This document shows positions 33,201-45,124 of a stretch of 64,000 nt of DNA, piece by piece. The stretch's first letter is position 1; every line of letters begins with the position of its first letter. Location: positions 992,001 to 1,056,000 of the forward strand of contig JAQJZZ010000021.1 in assembly GCA_030077755.1 (NCBI GenBank), written 5' to 3'. A model generated the notes under the pieces. The model ran no database searches, had not been told where the DNA came from, and saw nothing but the letters and a program-made list of their open reading frames with translations. The stretch comes from Filosporella fistucella. Taxonomy: Eukaryota > Ascomycota > Leotiomycetes > Helotiales. The translations under genes and the position numbers were made by a program.

Positions 33201-34667
33201 ATGGGACATTCTGTGGGGATCGGCCGGTGGCAAGCAATAGTGGACCTTCTAATCTGCCAACAATACATGGTAAAACCACAGTGGAGGGGTTTTCCTCGGC
33301 ATTACAAACCTCCAATTCACCATAAAATCGTAGCCCTGTTCCATACCGAATGATTTGCGTTGTACTGTCCGCGGCTTTCAGAAATCTAGTTGAAGATATG
33401 GGCCCCATCGACATTGACTCTGTGATAAACACTGCGCTCTGCATTTTCTCAACCACGGTCAACGAGGTGCTTGTTAAGCGATTGGAATCTACTTCAAATG
33501 CAGGCAGACTGGCTATGTCAAACGCATCAGTCATCTGCAACAAACAAGTCTTGTATACTTACCACTTGAATTTGGCTCATTGTTCCTCTCAGAAATAGTC
33601 CAATCCGTGCGCTGAATAGCATTGTCGAAAGATTCACTTCGCAAAGTTGAACCGGAGCACATCTTGGCGAGATCAGTCGTTGGTGCTGCTAGTATGGAGT
33701 AGATAAGCGAGTCCCCTTCACGCTTGAATGTCACTGGGCAGCAAAGTGTCGCGTCTCCTATTGAAGCAGTATCAAGTGGGATAGGAACAATGTACAGAGC
33801 CTAGTAGAGTCAGCTATGTTCTCTCCACTGGTCATATGAAAGGTTTTTATCTACCTTTTCAGCATGGTTGACGACCATCACCACCGGATTACTTCCTTGG
33901 AAACGCGTCAACTTCGTGTAACTATACCCAGACACGAAAGCAACGAATGGCTTCCCTTCATTGAGCGTCTTAGATATCTTCACAAAATGTAGCAGCTCGT
34001 TCCCGGCACCGTTGTGATCACCACTATGCTCCATTCCATCGAAAGTATTCCGAGCACCGTAACAAGTTGTTTGGTTTGCAGCATCTGCCACGCAGAAATC
34101 ATAGTATGTAGGATTTCGTTCGGAGACTGCGAGAATGGCGATCTTGTCTTCATCTATAGGGACCTTGAATGGTGAAGTTGGTGCCTGCTGAACTGTGTAT
34201 TGATCGTTGAATATTTCTGGAAATCCCAATGTTAGCAGACTGATAGTAGAATGGAGCTGTAGTGCAGTATTAAGTAAAAGGCTTTGAGCGATCCTGATTT
34301 TTCGAGTGGTTGACAGAAGTGTGCGTGTGGCCGACTTATCCTCAAACACTGAAAAGGCACGACCAGCTATGGGTATTTTTTCGCTTCCACAGAAGGATAT
34401 TATGGACTTACTCAGGAAATGGGGAAACTTTGTCATGCGTTCTTGGAGAGTCTGTCCAAGTTCGCCCAAATCCACTGCCTTGAAGAAATGACTTTCTGGA
34501 TATAAGGAGATGTCAATTTCATCAATGCCCGAAGCAGTGCGACACAGTAGCAGCCGTTCTGGACTGAAGGGGTGTGCATATCCAGCTGGTAAATCTTGTA
34601 GTAAAGCTTTGACTTGAGTTTTTGTAATGACAAGAGGGTCGAAGATGACCTTCGTAATTCGCTCCAT
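30289..34667 (-). CDS. Large orphan protein (about 1,343 aa), function unknown
   Basis: Likely exons are 34412-34667, 33855-34348, 33563-33800, 33120-33512, 30780-33059 and 30289-30659, all in phase. I recognise no family. There is no signal peptide or transmembrane segment, so it is probably soluble. Visible features are a beta-rich-looking first third with many short hydrophobic strands, and a Lys/Arg-rich, probably coiled segment at about residues 690-760 (KKKNSLLSVLRKKNK, KRTHDLKRLQRQ). A long, mostly helical C-terminal half contains several charged stretches (EEEEVVVV). Two putative introns (34349-34411 and 33060-33119) are multiples of three without stops, so they could be retained. The last intron, 30660-30779, is exactly 120 bp and is bounded by direct repeats. 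The gene is divergent from the NLR at 35577. Confidence 0.8.
30655..30796 (-). repeat. 22-bp direct repeats flanking a 120-bp intron
   Basis: The 22-nt word CTCACCTGTYATGATCTCATG plus T (Y = T or C) occurs at 30655-30676 and 30775-30796 on the plus strand, offset exactly 120 bp, with one mismatch. Read on the minus strand, each copy contains ACAG|GTGAG, so the upstream copy supplies the splice donor and the downstream copy the acceptor of the same intron. Coding resumes in frame across the junction. Confidence 0.85.
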
Positions 34668-35576
34668 GATGAGAAGGTGGATTATTGGAAAGGACTCTAA
34701 GAGTGAGCCTGAATCAGTCAGAATTTGATCTGGGACTTGATGAGGAAGATTCAATCAGTTCAGGACTGGGATGGTTTTAAATAGTTGTCGTAGGGAACGA
34801 GCAGTGCGTCACGATGTTGAGTCACTGCCGAAGCTGTGGGGGTTGAGTCGAACTTTTGAACCACAAGTTACATCATTCGTAGCATGGGATCAATTTATGT
34901 AAGATATACAAGAACTTTCTGATTTGTACGATTGAGTGGGGTGTAAATTCGAGAAACTGAACTGCTTATAGTGTTGTTGTTGCTGTCACGTGCAGAGGCT
35001 GCAGTTCATGCAGGGGCCTGGAGAATTTCCACATATTGGTTAGCCTCGACACCCTCTCTCCATAGTGTGAGTAAGTATGTTTCAGACACACCATCGTTTT
35101 CAGATGGCAGATAGGATTGCATTTTCCACACACAATTCCTCTGCACCAGAGCAAGCACGAAGATGCAATTATGTGAATACTTGCAATGCAAAATGCGGGG
35201 TAGATACCCTGGAGAAGAAACCTCGTTCTCTTACGAGTCTCCCAGACGGACAAAATCAATATGATGAGTCAAATCTTCTTAGGCGAGAAAGAATTGGACG
35301 TGTTTTGACACTGGATCAGGGCATTCTGGTCAGAAAACTGCCTGCTGTTGTGCCAAAACTTTCAAATCACAGCCTTGTCGAGGCTGAGTATTGTGGCTGG
35401 CCAGCTCGCATACACCTGCTTGCATGGAGATACAGCCCGCACATTAAAAGGCCCTGGGTTTCTAGTTCTTTTCACAATTTTTCTCTGCGTCTTCCTATTA
35501 GGTTCGTGACTGTGCATCTTCTGTTGCAATATCAATAAATCTGAAATAAAGCGCTTTTGTCTAAGACAGTAGCATT
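34668..35576. other. Divergent intergenic region, orphan gene / NLR gene
   Basis: A 909-bp spacer with both promoters. A plus-strand frame of 153 codons from an ATG at 35077 ends 38 bp before the NLR start. It has no motif and I do not call it a gene, though a small upstream gene or leader cannot be excluded. Confidence 0.45.
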
Positions 35577-38500
35577 ATGGCAGACCCATTTAGCACTGGG
35601 GCGGGCATAGTTGGCGTTATCGGTCTGACGATTCAAATCATGCAGGCTATTTTGCACCTTGGAATGGACTGGAAAGATGCGCCGGAGAATATCAAGACGT
35701 TTATGACCGAGCTCAAGACTCTGAAGACTGTGTTATCGGAGACAAACATGAACATTCTGGTCAACCCGGACTATGCAAATGCGTTTCAAAGTCGACCTTC
35801 GCTGGTCCTTTCGCAATTAGGGCCTCAAGCTCCTCCAACGACAGACGCAAATTTGTTGTTAGAAACATGTCGAATCAAGCTAATTTCGCTATTGGAGGAA
35901 CTGAAGAAGAGAAGTCAAGGCTGTCGACTCGGATGGGAGAGGTTGAAAGGAGCCTTTCAGGCGAAAGAAACTCGAGAATCAGTTGAGAATCTCTGCCGGC
36001 ACTGTCAAACCCTGAACAATATGCTCTCGATTGATTCAGCAGTGTTGGGAGCTACATTATACAAAGAGGTCGCAGAGGGAAGAGAGGAACAGCGTGAATG
36101 GCACCAAGCTGAAGCAGAAATGTCCTCGGCGATAAAAGAAGGCCTGGATGAGTCTGTTCGACGGCAAGAGAACCAAGAGCGGGAGCGTGAACGGGAAACT
36201 ATTCTTGACTGGCTTACCCCAATCGACTTCGTACCGCAGCAGCACGATCTTTTCACTCGGCGGCAGGAAGGAACTGGACAGTGGCTCCTAAATTCGGCAG
36301 AATTTATGGGATGGGTGGAGACAAGCAAGCAAATCCTCTACTGCCCAGGAATACCAGGAGCCGGAAAGACTATTCTCACATCAATTGTCATTGATGATCT
36401 TATAACTCGTTTCCACAATGACAGTAGCGTTGGGATCGCTTACTTGTATTGCAATTTTCAGCGGCAACATGAACAAACGCCAGAAAGCCTAATCGCCAGC
36501 TTGTTAAAACAATTGCTCAAAAGATTGCCGTTGATACCGGAAAGTGTGAAAGACAGCTACGACCAACATAAAAGGAAACAGAAAAGACCATCATATGACG
36601 AGATCGTAAAGATTCTGGAATCTGTTATTAACATGTACTCGAGGACGTACATCATGATTGATGCTCTAGATGAATGTCAATCGTCGTGTAAATGGAAATT
36701 ACTTTCAAGTGCTCTCAGCCTTCGAGATATGACGGAAGCTAATATTTTTGCAACCTCTCGACTTATGCCAGACATAGAAAACGAGTTCAAAGGCTGTGTC
36801 TCACTCGAGATTGCTGCCAGCGAGGATGATATACGGAGGTATCTGAAGGGTCACATTTCCCAACTTCCCAAATTCATCTTAAGCAAACCAGCATTGCAGG
36901 AGGAAATCGAAACGACTATTGTACAAACTGCAGAGGGAATGTATGTTTCCATCCATCTCTACAAAAGACAACGTTCATGCTAATGTTGTACAAGGTTCCT
37001 ACTAGCACAGCTCTATCTCACCTCGCTGGAGGACAAAACCACAGTGAAAGCTATGAAAACTACGCTGAAGCAGCTGCAAAAGAAGTCACAAGTAGCCAGT
37101 GAGGATGGCAAGCTCAAAATTCTATCTTTGGCTTATGAGCAAGTGATGGAGAGAATCAACGGGCAGCAAGCAGGCTTCCAACAACTTGCAATAAACGTGC
37201 TTTCGTGGATCACCTGCGCAAAGAGGCCACTTACTATCACCGAACTCCAACACGCCATGGCCGTAGAGATTGGCGAAACAGTCCTTGATGAAGATAATCT
37301 TCATGAAATCGAGGATATGCTCTCGGTGTGCATGGGTTTAGTCACAATCGATGAGGAGAGTGGTATCATTCGACTAGTACATTACACGACACAAGAATTC
37401 TTCCAACGAACACAGAAAAATTGGTTCCCAAATGCTGAAGCGGATATCACGACAATCTGTGTTTCCTACCTCTCATATGATCATTTTGAAGCTGGGGTTT
37501 GTAACGACAAAAGAGAGTTCAGAGAACGACTACGCTTGCATCCCCTTTATGATTATGCGGCTAGGAATTGGGGACACCACGCTCATGAGGCCCCAGGAAA
37601 GGCAATGCAACCTATCTTGCATCTCCTTGAGAATCCAAACAAGAGATCAGCTGTTTACCAAGCGTGGTACTCTCCACGACGGTCACGTCTGCCTCAGTTA
37701 TACTTACGACCTTTTCCAGAGCAAATTACAGGAATTCACCTTGCGTCTCTGTTCGGGCTAAGCGAAGTAATTCTAGCCTTGATCAAGAATGGACACGATC
37801 CAGATCGCAAAAACAGTGAAGGCGAGACGCCACTTTCATGGGCTGTAGACTTTGAACGTATGTCGGTTGTGAAATTACTCGTCAAGGAAGGGGCCGACCT
37901 CGAGTCAACAGATAACTATGGCAAATCCCCGATGGAACGCGCGATAGAAAACGGCAACGAAGTTGTGATCAGACTGTTGATAGAAATGGGCGCAAATCTT
38001 GAGGCTAAGGATGATATGCTGTTGCTAGCTGTAACGAAGAGCCATGAATCGATAGTCAGGCTTTTGCTTGAACTAGGAGCTCAGATCACGGCAGCAGTAT
38101 TAACACGTGCTTTATTTAATGGCCGAGATGCTATTATCAAACTTTTGCTAGTTGCAGGCGAGGTCGATATTAATTCAAAGGATACGTGGGGTAGGACAAA
38201 ACTATCATATGCCGCTTCACGGGGACAAGAGGCAATTGTTAAGATGCTCCTCGAAAATGGCGCTAATATCGAGTCAAAGGACAAGTATAATCAGACGCCA
38301 CTATCAATAGCCGCTTATTACGGGAGAGAGCTGATTATTAAGATGCTCCTCGAAAATGGCGCTAATATCGAGTCAAAGGACAATGATAATCAGACGCCAC
38401 TAGCAATTGCCGCTCAGAGTGGAAGAGAGGCAATTGTTAAGACACTCCTCGAAAATGGCGCTAATATCGAGTCGAAGGACAAGTATAATTGGACGCCACT

Positions 38501-38960
38501 ATTCTATGCCGCTCGAAGTGGAAGCGAGGCAATTGTTAAGATGCTCCTCGAAAATGGCGCTAATATCGAGTCAAAGGACAATGATAATCAGACGCCACTA
38601 TTAATTGCCGCTTTTTGCGGAAGAGAGGCAATTGTTAAGATGCTCCTCGAAAATGGCGCTAATATCGAGTCAAAGGACTATGATAATCAGACGCCACTAT
38701 TAATTGCCGCTCAGGGTGAAAGCGCGGCAATTATTAGGATACTCCTCAAAAATGGCGCTAATATCGAGTCAAAGGATAACTATAATCGGACGCCATTATT
38801 AATTGCCGTTCGGAGTGAAAGCGAGGGAATTGTTAAGACACTCCTCGAAAATGGTGCTAACGCCGATGCAGAGGATATAAATGGCCAGACGCCATTATCC
38901 GAAGCTATTAAGTATGGTTATAAAGGTGTGGTTCGAATATTGCAGGAACATATCAAATAA
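35577..38960 (+). CDS. NLR-type STAND protein: fungal N-terminal domain, NACHT, ankyrin repeats
   Basis: Two exons (35577-36940, 36995-38960; 54-nt intron) join in frame to 1,109 residues. The N-terminus (MADPFSTGAGIVGVIGLTIQI, then helical to about 200) matches the fungal N-terminal domain of STAND proteins. The NACHT NTPase has its P-loop G258-I-P-G-A-G-K-T265 and Walker B M360-I-D-A-L-D-E. A winged-helix-like region (about 500-640) with WITCAKRPLTITELQHAMAV and HYTTQEFF follows, as in fungal NACHT proteins. Ankyrin repeats run from about 700 to the end; those from about 850 are nearly identical in DNA. Such proteins are intracellular sensors that control cell death or immunity-like responses, with repeats as the ligand-sensing part. 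There is no stop or frameshift, so it looks functional. Confidence 0.94.
38187..38945 (+). repeat. Near-identical 99-bp tandem repeats encoding 33-residue ankyrin units
   Basis: The word GAAAATGGCGCTAATATCGA or a close variant recurs at 38253, 38352, 38451, 38550, 38649, 38748 and 38847, an exact 99-bp period. Most of each unit is unchanged at the DNA level. Differences are concentrated in a few codons: the three residues after ESKD (KYN, NDN, YDN, NYN) and the two or three before the next helix (YYG, QSG, RSG, FCG, QGE, RSE). Confidence 0.95.
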
Positions 38961-39629
38961 TCGTTTACATAACGATGAATTTATTTTTTCTTCTTCTTCA
39001 ATTAGTAGTTCTTGTTCTGTGTTTGTCTTGTATAGGCTTATGATCATAGCTTTTTTGATCCCGTATAGCCATCTGGTTTATACGAGCGTAATGAAATTCT
39101 TTCAAGAAGACTACAAGAGAATGTCATGTGACAGTGCCCCTTATTTTGCTGTCGAAGCGAGTGCGGGGAAGAATAGAGAGGTTCTCCTCAAGTGTGAGAG
39201 AGTGGTCTTAAGGAATCGAAGATTGAATTGTTCGAATAAACAGAAAATAAGATGATAGACTCTGTATCTAGCCTACAAGATGAAAAAAGGGACTTTCCAC
39301 TCCTGTGAAGGCAATTCCACACTTGGGAAAGGATCGTCTTGCATCATTTGGGATAGGATGAGTACATGTCTCGAAGCAACTTCGGCATAAACATCCCGGA
39401 AGGTATCGTAAACTTCAATCTTGCAAACCTATGTTACATGTCATAAATAAATCATTCTTAGTCAAATGTATACTAGCGACGAAAGTTCGATGTAAATGTG
39501 ATAAGAAACATTAATGCATATTGAGAAGTAGCTTTCCCGATCTAATCCAGTATGCAAAAGTCAATCAACTCCATATTCCATGCAACCTCTATCAGCCCCA
39601 ATCATTTATGCAACCCATTATCTCCCCAC
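38961..39629. other. Intergenic, no supported gene
   Basis: Convergent spacer between the NLR gene and the TNT gene. Only short frames; no motif. Confidence 0.5.
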
Positions 39630-40371
39630 TCAAATATTGTATCTGTACAAAGTCTTCAAGTTCACTGCCTCGAGGAATCCACTACTCAACAGCCCCAAAA
39701 TATTTGTAGACAAGGAATATTGCACACCTTGTCCAGGCTGTCCAAACCAAGGAGCGATAGGTCCAGAGAGGGCATCAAATGGCTTCACAACTCTGTAAAC
39801 GTGATAGTTGTATGGGTAGCTATACATTGTTAGCTACATCTCTGGTCTAGAAAGACAACGCTTACCTTCCATTTCCAGGCGGGGTATCAAGATTACTTGG
39901 AGGCAAGGCTCTTTGCATATATGGCGTTCCAGCAGGACTAACATATCTCCCATACTCAGACCCAAATCTATCCAGCAAAGCTCCAACTGGAAAAGTGATA
40001 TTGCCTTGAATTGGAGCTCCAACAGTGTTGAGCTGATAACCTTCTATCACGGGGTAGATCCATGATGAAGTTGCATTGTTGTAGAACTTTGCTAGGAATT
40101 CGCCGGGGCAGAGACCTGCGAATCGATCGTATTTGTAAATTGTGCTCAGGGTGATGACGTTTGGGAGTCGTTTTGGTCCTAGTCGACTGTCGCCACAAAC
40201 GTAGTTATTGATTAGGGATTGGTTGTTCGCAGTTCCAGAGCAGTAATTTGGACAGGATGGTGTCTTGCCGGAGTTTGAAGGTGGAGGACGTTGCTGAGTG
40301 TTGTCGGGGATTGGTGTGCTGCTGGAAAATGCAGCAAGAGAAAGCACAGCGAAGATAGTTGAGAAATGCAT
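39630..40371 (-). CDS. Secreted TNT-domain protein, probable NAD+ glycohydrolase
   Basis: Two exons (39866-40371, 39630-39819; 46-nt intron) join in frame to 231 residues. Residues 1-18 are a signal peptide, followed by a Pro/Ser-rich spacer. A first block with four cysteines (CPNYC, VCGD, LCPGEF) precedes the TNT domain, which has [27 protein letters not shown] and, in the second exon, [19 protein letters not shown] is the C-terminal domain named from Mycobacterium tuberculosis; in ascomycetes secreted or conidial-surface versions act as NADases. The Arg in the DRFG segment and the Gln of the GQPGQGVQ segment are in the positions expected for catalysis. The start at 40371 gives the signal peptide directly. 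There are two potential N-glycosylation sites. Substrate and biological target are inferred from family. Confidence 0.88.
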
Positions 40372-41197
40372 GATGAGATGATTGTTAAGAGGAGATTGTA
40401 GTTGGAGATACTCATTTTCGAGTATTTCATTCTCTATTATATACTTCTTCACTAGAATCAATTGCTGTCTCTCCCCGGCCATTGAGCTTCCTGCCAGCCA
40501 GCCCATTGTCTTGAGCCTCCTTGGCGGCACAAAGTACGCTGCTTTCCATTGGCCTAAGCGGGATGCCCGTAATAAGCTTATTACCTTAGATTTGTTTGTG
40601 TTCCCTTTTTTTGCTTGCGAATATGTTATCGGATCATTGTTGCAGCGGTGCGCACGCGGGTAAATAACCATGCTGTCAGCATGCAAGGCGCAGTCTTCAG
40701 CTTCCGAAATTTTCAATGGCGTCTCACTGGTCGGCGATACTTTTCGGGGACTATCGTTAATTAATACAACAACCACTTACTGAATCCTTTAATTCTATTT
40801 TGTATCCATGTTTCTAAATATGAGACTATAGTACATTTGAGCAGAGCTCATTTTGTAGATAGGTTCACTAATTTGAATCAGTTTGCACAATTTCACTCAA
40901 ATACGGAACAGCGACTTTTGGAAACTTACGATAGTGGTTTATTTGAGTGTTTAAATACGAAAATAGTTGGATGATTTCCTCACTGTATCTATGTGATCAT
41001 GCACCGATTGACGCCGTGTTTCCTGCCCATATACTTCCATCCATATATTCTGTCACGTGCCTGTATGTCAATCATTTGGAACCTTGCCAATGAATATCTA
41101 CCCTGCATAGGTCTCAAGAATCGAAAGAGCCAGGGGGAGTGTTTTATTATGATTCGGAGGGGTAAGGGTGTGAAAACTTCTTCGAATTCTAGCTAGC
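40372..41197. other. Intergenic, no supported gene
   Basis: Promoter of the TNT gene and 3' flank of the catalase-like gene. No motif or repeat. Confidence 0.5.
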
Positions 41198-42162
41198 CTA
41201 CGCAGCCCTCCTCTGCTTTCCACTAATCAGATAAATAGCTGCTCTCATCTCCAGCAAAGGATCATCCGAAGGTTCGATACCATCAACCCTTGGAATAGGG
41301 TCAAAGATGATGTACTTTGCCTCTTTCTCGTTGTCCGGTAAGACCGCATCCAGAACGATACTTCCAAGCTCGACCTTCTTCCTTGACTCCGGCCAGTGCA
41401 CCGTCGCATCATCAGTAACATCCCCCTCTTCTGCAACCTGAACCACCAATTTGTATTTGATGGGACCCTTCTCCAATCTGTCTTTCAACTCATCCTGGAG
41501 GTAATCTGCACCTTGCTCTTTCAACACCTCCTCATTAATGGCAACCACTCCTGCCTCGGGAACAAATTCGTAACGAACAAATGTCACCTTTCCCTCCTTC
41601 CCAATTAGCTTGAAAGCCGTAACTCCATAGTACTGCTCAGTTGCATAGCTCACGGGAGCTGGCTTCGGTGCTTGAACAAAAGCTAAGGTTTCGGGGTGAG
41701 ATCCTAGAAAGTCGGGTACCTTGCCTGCCACGATGTGTTGGAGGAATGACAAGAAGTCGGCTCCAGTGCGAACTGGGAAGAACGGTGTGCTGTGATTGAT
41801 GATATCCGTATGTTTGCGATCTCCAAGTTGAAAGCGGATTGCCATGCCCCGGGGATCGGCATTTGGATCTGTGTCGGGAATGTTGGGAATACCGGTAGAG
41901 TTTGAGTAACGAGCCCAGATGGGGGTAGAAGATTTGTTAAAATGGGGTGCTGTGGAGAGTTCAGCAGCTTCTGGAGTTGGTGTAAATGTTCCAGTGACGA
42001 GTATTCCCTTTGCGTGTGCTGCGATGAATTAGTAAGACATCTTTGAACCCCGGAAGATATCTTACCTGGTCTGAACCCAGGATGTTTCCCAAATACTTCT
42101 TGAAAACCTGCTACCACACCAGCAGCTGTCTTCATTAATTCCTCATCATTGGGGAAAGGCAT
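41198..42162 (-). CDS. Small catalase-like haem protein (catalase-related peroxidase)
   Basis: Two exons (42066-42162, 41198-42018; 47-nt intron) join in frame to 305 residues. The distal His lies in AHAKGILVTGTFTP, reconstructed across the splice site. Then come the WARYSNSTGIPN and DPRGMAIRF blocks of the catalase fold. The C-terminal RAAIYLISGKQRR supplies the R-x3-Y proximal haem Tyr. At 305 residues it lacks the wrapping and flavodoxin-like domains of full catalases and matches the short, catalase-related group that typically shows peroxidase activity. No signal peptide or obvious C-terminal SKL. It probably removes peroxides or uses them in an oxidation; the substrate is not visible. 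Confidence 0.9.
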
Positions 42163-43118
42163 GATTATGGATTATTCGGATGGTTGACGAGATGTATTGC
42201 GAGATGATTAAGATGCGTAGTGCAGAAGGTTGAACTTGATCCTGCAATCATTAACCTTAAATACTTCTCCTCCGTCTGCACTACCTTCGTTATTTGCTCA
42301 TTCCAAATACCAAATATCAAATACTTGTTCCATTTGCTGTCGCGGCTGAATAGCTTAAAGCCCATTGAAGGTTTCCGATTATCAAGCATGCAATTCTTCA
42401 TCGCGAGTGGAGGACTTCAGCCACCCAGGGCCCGATTAATCATCCAAGTGCATATTTGTGCAACTGAATAAGCAAAGCCCCATTTTGCGACATCTTTCAG
42501 TGGAGGGAAAGTATGAGGGGTCACTTTGATGGCGAATGACAGTTTCTTGATTAGATGTCGATATATATGTCAGGTGTATAGGCTATTAAATATCTATTGA
42601 TGGAGGTGCCTAGACGCGGGGTAATACACGCGATAAGGTTCCCAGTTTTCAGCATATTTCTTGTACCCAAGCACTTGTTGATATTATGAAATAATCGGAC
42701 TGTAATTCAGCCTTTGTCTCATCCAGTCCTTAAGATTCCAGCGAGAATTCCATCATTGAAGTTGTCTGCAAATGAGATTGTTGACCCTCAAGATAATGAT
42801 TAGTGATCCAGATCCAGACCCCCTTTTGCGCTTCGCTTCTGAGCTGGTGTGGAATATATTTCAATACAACCGGACTTAAAGTGGCAATCACGGGACTGAT
42901 ATTGATAATATGATGACTACAAAAAGGCACAATTGTGTGTTTGATACGCATTTCACCTTTTTTATTCCATGTGTAAATGAAATTCATGAAGTATAGTGTA
43001 AGCTATTTGCAGGACCCAAGGTCACGACCATGAGCATCGACGTCATTCCACCAATCATGTACAATTCACACTCGGAGAATGGTTTTCTGTTTGCTATGCA
43101 TTGTCAAACACAACAATC
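42163..43118. other. Intergenic, no supported gene
   Basis: Promoter of the catalase-like gene and 3' flank of the small frame below. Nothing else seen. Confidence 0.5.
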
Positions 43119-43391
43119 CTATCCGAAGTTTTCGTAATCCTTGAACTCTATCCACGGCTGAAAAATTGCGCCTTCCTTAATTCTCTCATCCGCGCACTTT
43201 TGGCATTCCAAGCTTTTCTTGGCGATGATTGTGACTGCATCCCCCATTGAAGATCTATTCGCACAATCCCACATCGAAGTCTCATCGATGACTTCTGATG
43301 TATCTTCCCTAAGATGCCAACACGGTACCCATCCTATTTCGATTTCGTGTTCGAAGATACATTTGTACTTTGCCACTACCCAAAAACACAT
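43119..43391 (-). CDS. Possible small Cys-containing protein, hypothetical
   Basis: An open frame with its first in-frame ATG at 43391 gives 90 residues; the frame extends further 5' to 43457 without another ATG, so an upstream exon is possible. The peptide begins with a hydrophobic stretch and contains CANRSSMGDAV and an ECQKCADERIKEG segment with Cys-x-x-Cys. The residue mix looks protein-like, but I recognise no family and no neighbour supports it. Confidence 0.3.
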   Translation of the reverse strand: MCFWVVAKYKCIFEHEIEIGWVPCWHLREDTSEVIDETSMWDCANRSSMGDAVTIIAKKSLECQKCADERIKEGAIFQPWIEFKDYENFG

Positions 43392-43457
43392 AACTAGGAC
43401 GAGTACCAAGTAGTGAGAAGGAAATGAGTTTTCTGAATTTGTTGTCAAAAGTAGCAC

Positions 43458-45124
43458 TGTCTAGAGCTTTGAGTTTTGCTAGCTAGTACCTTGAATATTT
43501 TATCGGTAGGAGAAAAGACTTTGAAGTGCTTCATGCACAAAGAGAACAGCAAAATTAGAGACTCCGTTTATAAACTCAGGCATAATGATGTGCTTGTGAA
43601 TCATAAGCACCTGTAGAATGAACCACTGGTGATTGTTGGCACTCAGGGTGTTTGTGATTCTCTACATCGAACTGCCGAATTGCCAAAAAAATTCAGCTTG
43701 AATTTCCTCCTGGTCTATACTCACTGACAATAAACTTGATTATCTGGAAATTAAACTTCTCTAGGGGATGCAACTGTCACGCCAGATGAGCCATTGATTA
43801 GTTATAATGATTCTCTTGAATCGTTACAGAGAAAAACAAAAGACATTCGCTGAAAGGTGTTAACTCTAGTTTAGCAGAATACATCAAAATGCTCACCGCC
43901 AGCACATGATACTCTCCCAATTCCCGAGAGCCAACCCATTCACCACACTACTGCATAGCAGGCACCTACAGATCCTCCCGTCCCGCAAATCCCGCGAAAA
44001 TCTTCAACACGAGTCGGTACTTGAATGATTGAAATTAGAGTTCGTTGGGCTACGAAAATAGAGTTTGTGGGTGGCATATCTCACCTTTCATTGGTAGCCG
44101 ATTACGCAACTTGCCAGCACGGAGATATAAGTATCCTAGGTGTTTCGAGCGCCTGGACCGCCTTGAGAGACCTACGGTAGATGATCGAAGCTTTGAATGA
44201 CTACACTCGGTACTGCAAGTTGCTTGGAGTGGAGGGTTTCAGGGTCATATTAGCGTTTAGTGTTCGGCATTTGATTCGAAATTTCAACATATCTCAAGCT
44301 TGGAAACAGAGGTAACGGGGCTTTCCAGCTAGAAATAGCAAATTAGATTTAAGGCAAAGAAGCAAAAATAGTAATCGTGGGGGAGTCTCCTCGAGGTCTT
44401 TTGGCACAGGACAGCATACTGCATGAAGTGAGTGCTTATTGGGTGTTGTGCTAGTTCAGAACTCTAATTTATATAATCATGCCACAGTGATTGTTCCCAG
44501 GTACTGGCGGTGTGACCGGGGCGGATATTCAGACGACCTGTGGTTTATTTCTCCTTATCGATGTATTCGAAGAAGTGCTCTAGCATACACCTCTGCAATT
44601 CAGAGAGAATACGATAGTAATTTGCTTTAGTATAGATCCCAAGTTCTCCAACGGTGGCAAGCTTCGGCCAAAATTAAGCTTCCATTCTTTAATGCGGTTG
44701 TCGCATCTTAACCTTCACATTTCGCCCAACTCACTTCCCGACTTTCTCGAAAAACAAAATCGGTGAGCCTTACCATGCCCAATCATGGCACCTGTCAAAT
44801 GGTCACGAACTGAGAATCTACATATACATGAAGCCACCGAAGTCTATTCTTGCACTTGAAGCAGGCTGATAACTCAGTGCTGCATGTAGTGGTGGTCGAG
44901 GCCTCCAGTCGTCACTGGTGATAATCGAGATCGACAGCAGTGAAAGTATGTGCAGAGATGTATAAATATCCTATGCTGTTACCTCAAATTGTGATATGAC
45001 TTGAGTATTTCCAACTTTCTTCATTCCATATCCTGATCCATTATTGGTAATGGTCATCATCGGCGCCGAGAACGTTGATTTCATTCACTACAATACTCGC
45101 TCTTCTACCAATACCAAAGACACA
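43458..45124. other. 1.7-kb intergenic stretch, no supported gene
   Basis: Only short frames, stop-rich. Contains the promoter of the MFS transporter gene. Confidence 0.5.

Noticed and set aside
35077..35538. 153-codon plus-strand ORF before the NLR gene
   Set aside because: No recognisable domain and lies in a promoter region; kept only as a remark.
38187..38945. CRISPR-like array
   Set aside because: The regular 99-bp units are coding ankyrin repeats, not repeat-spacer units.
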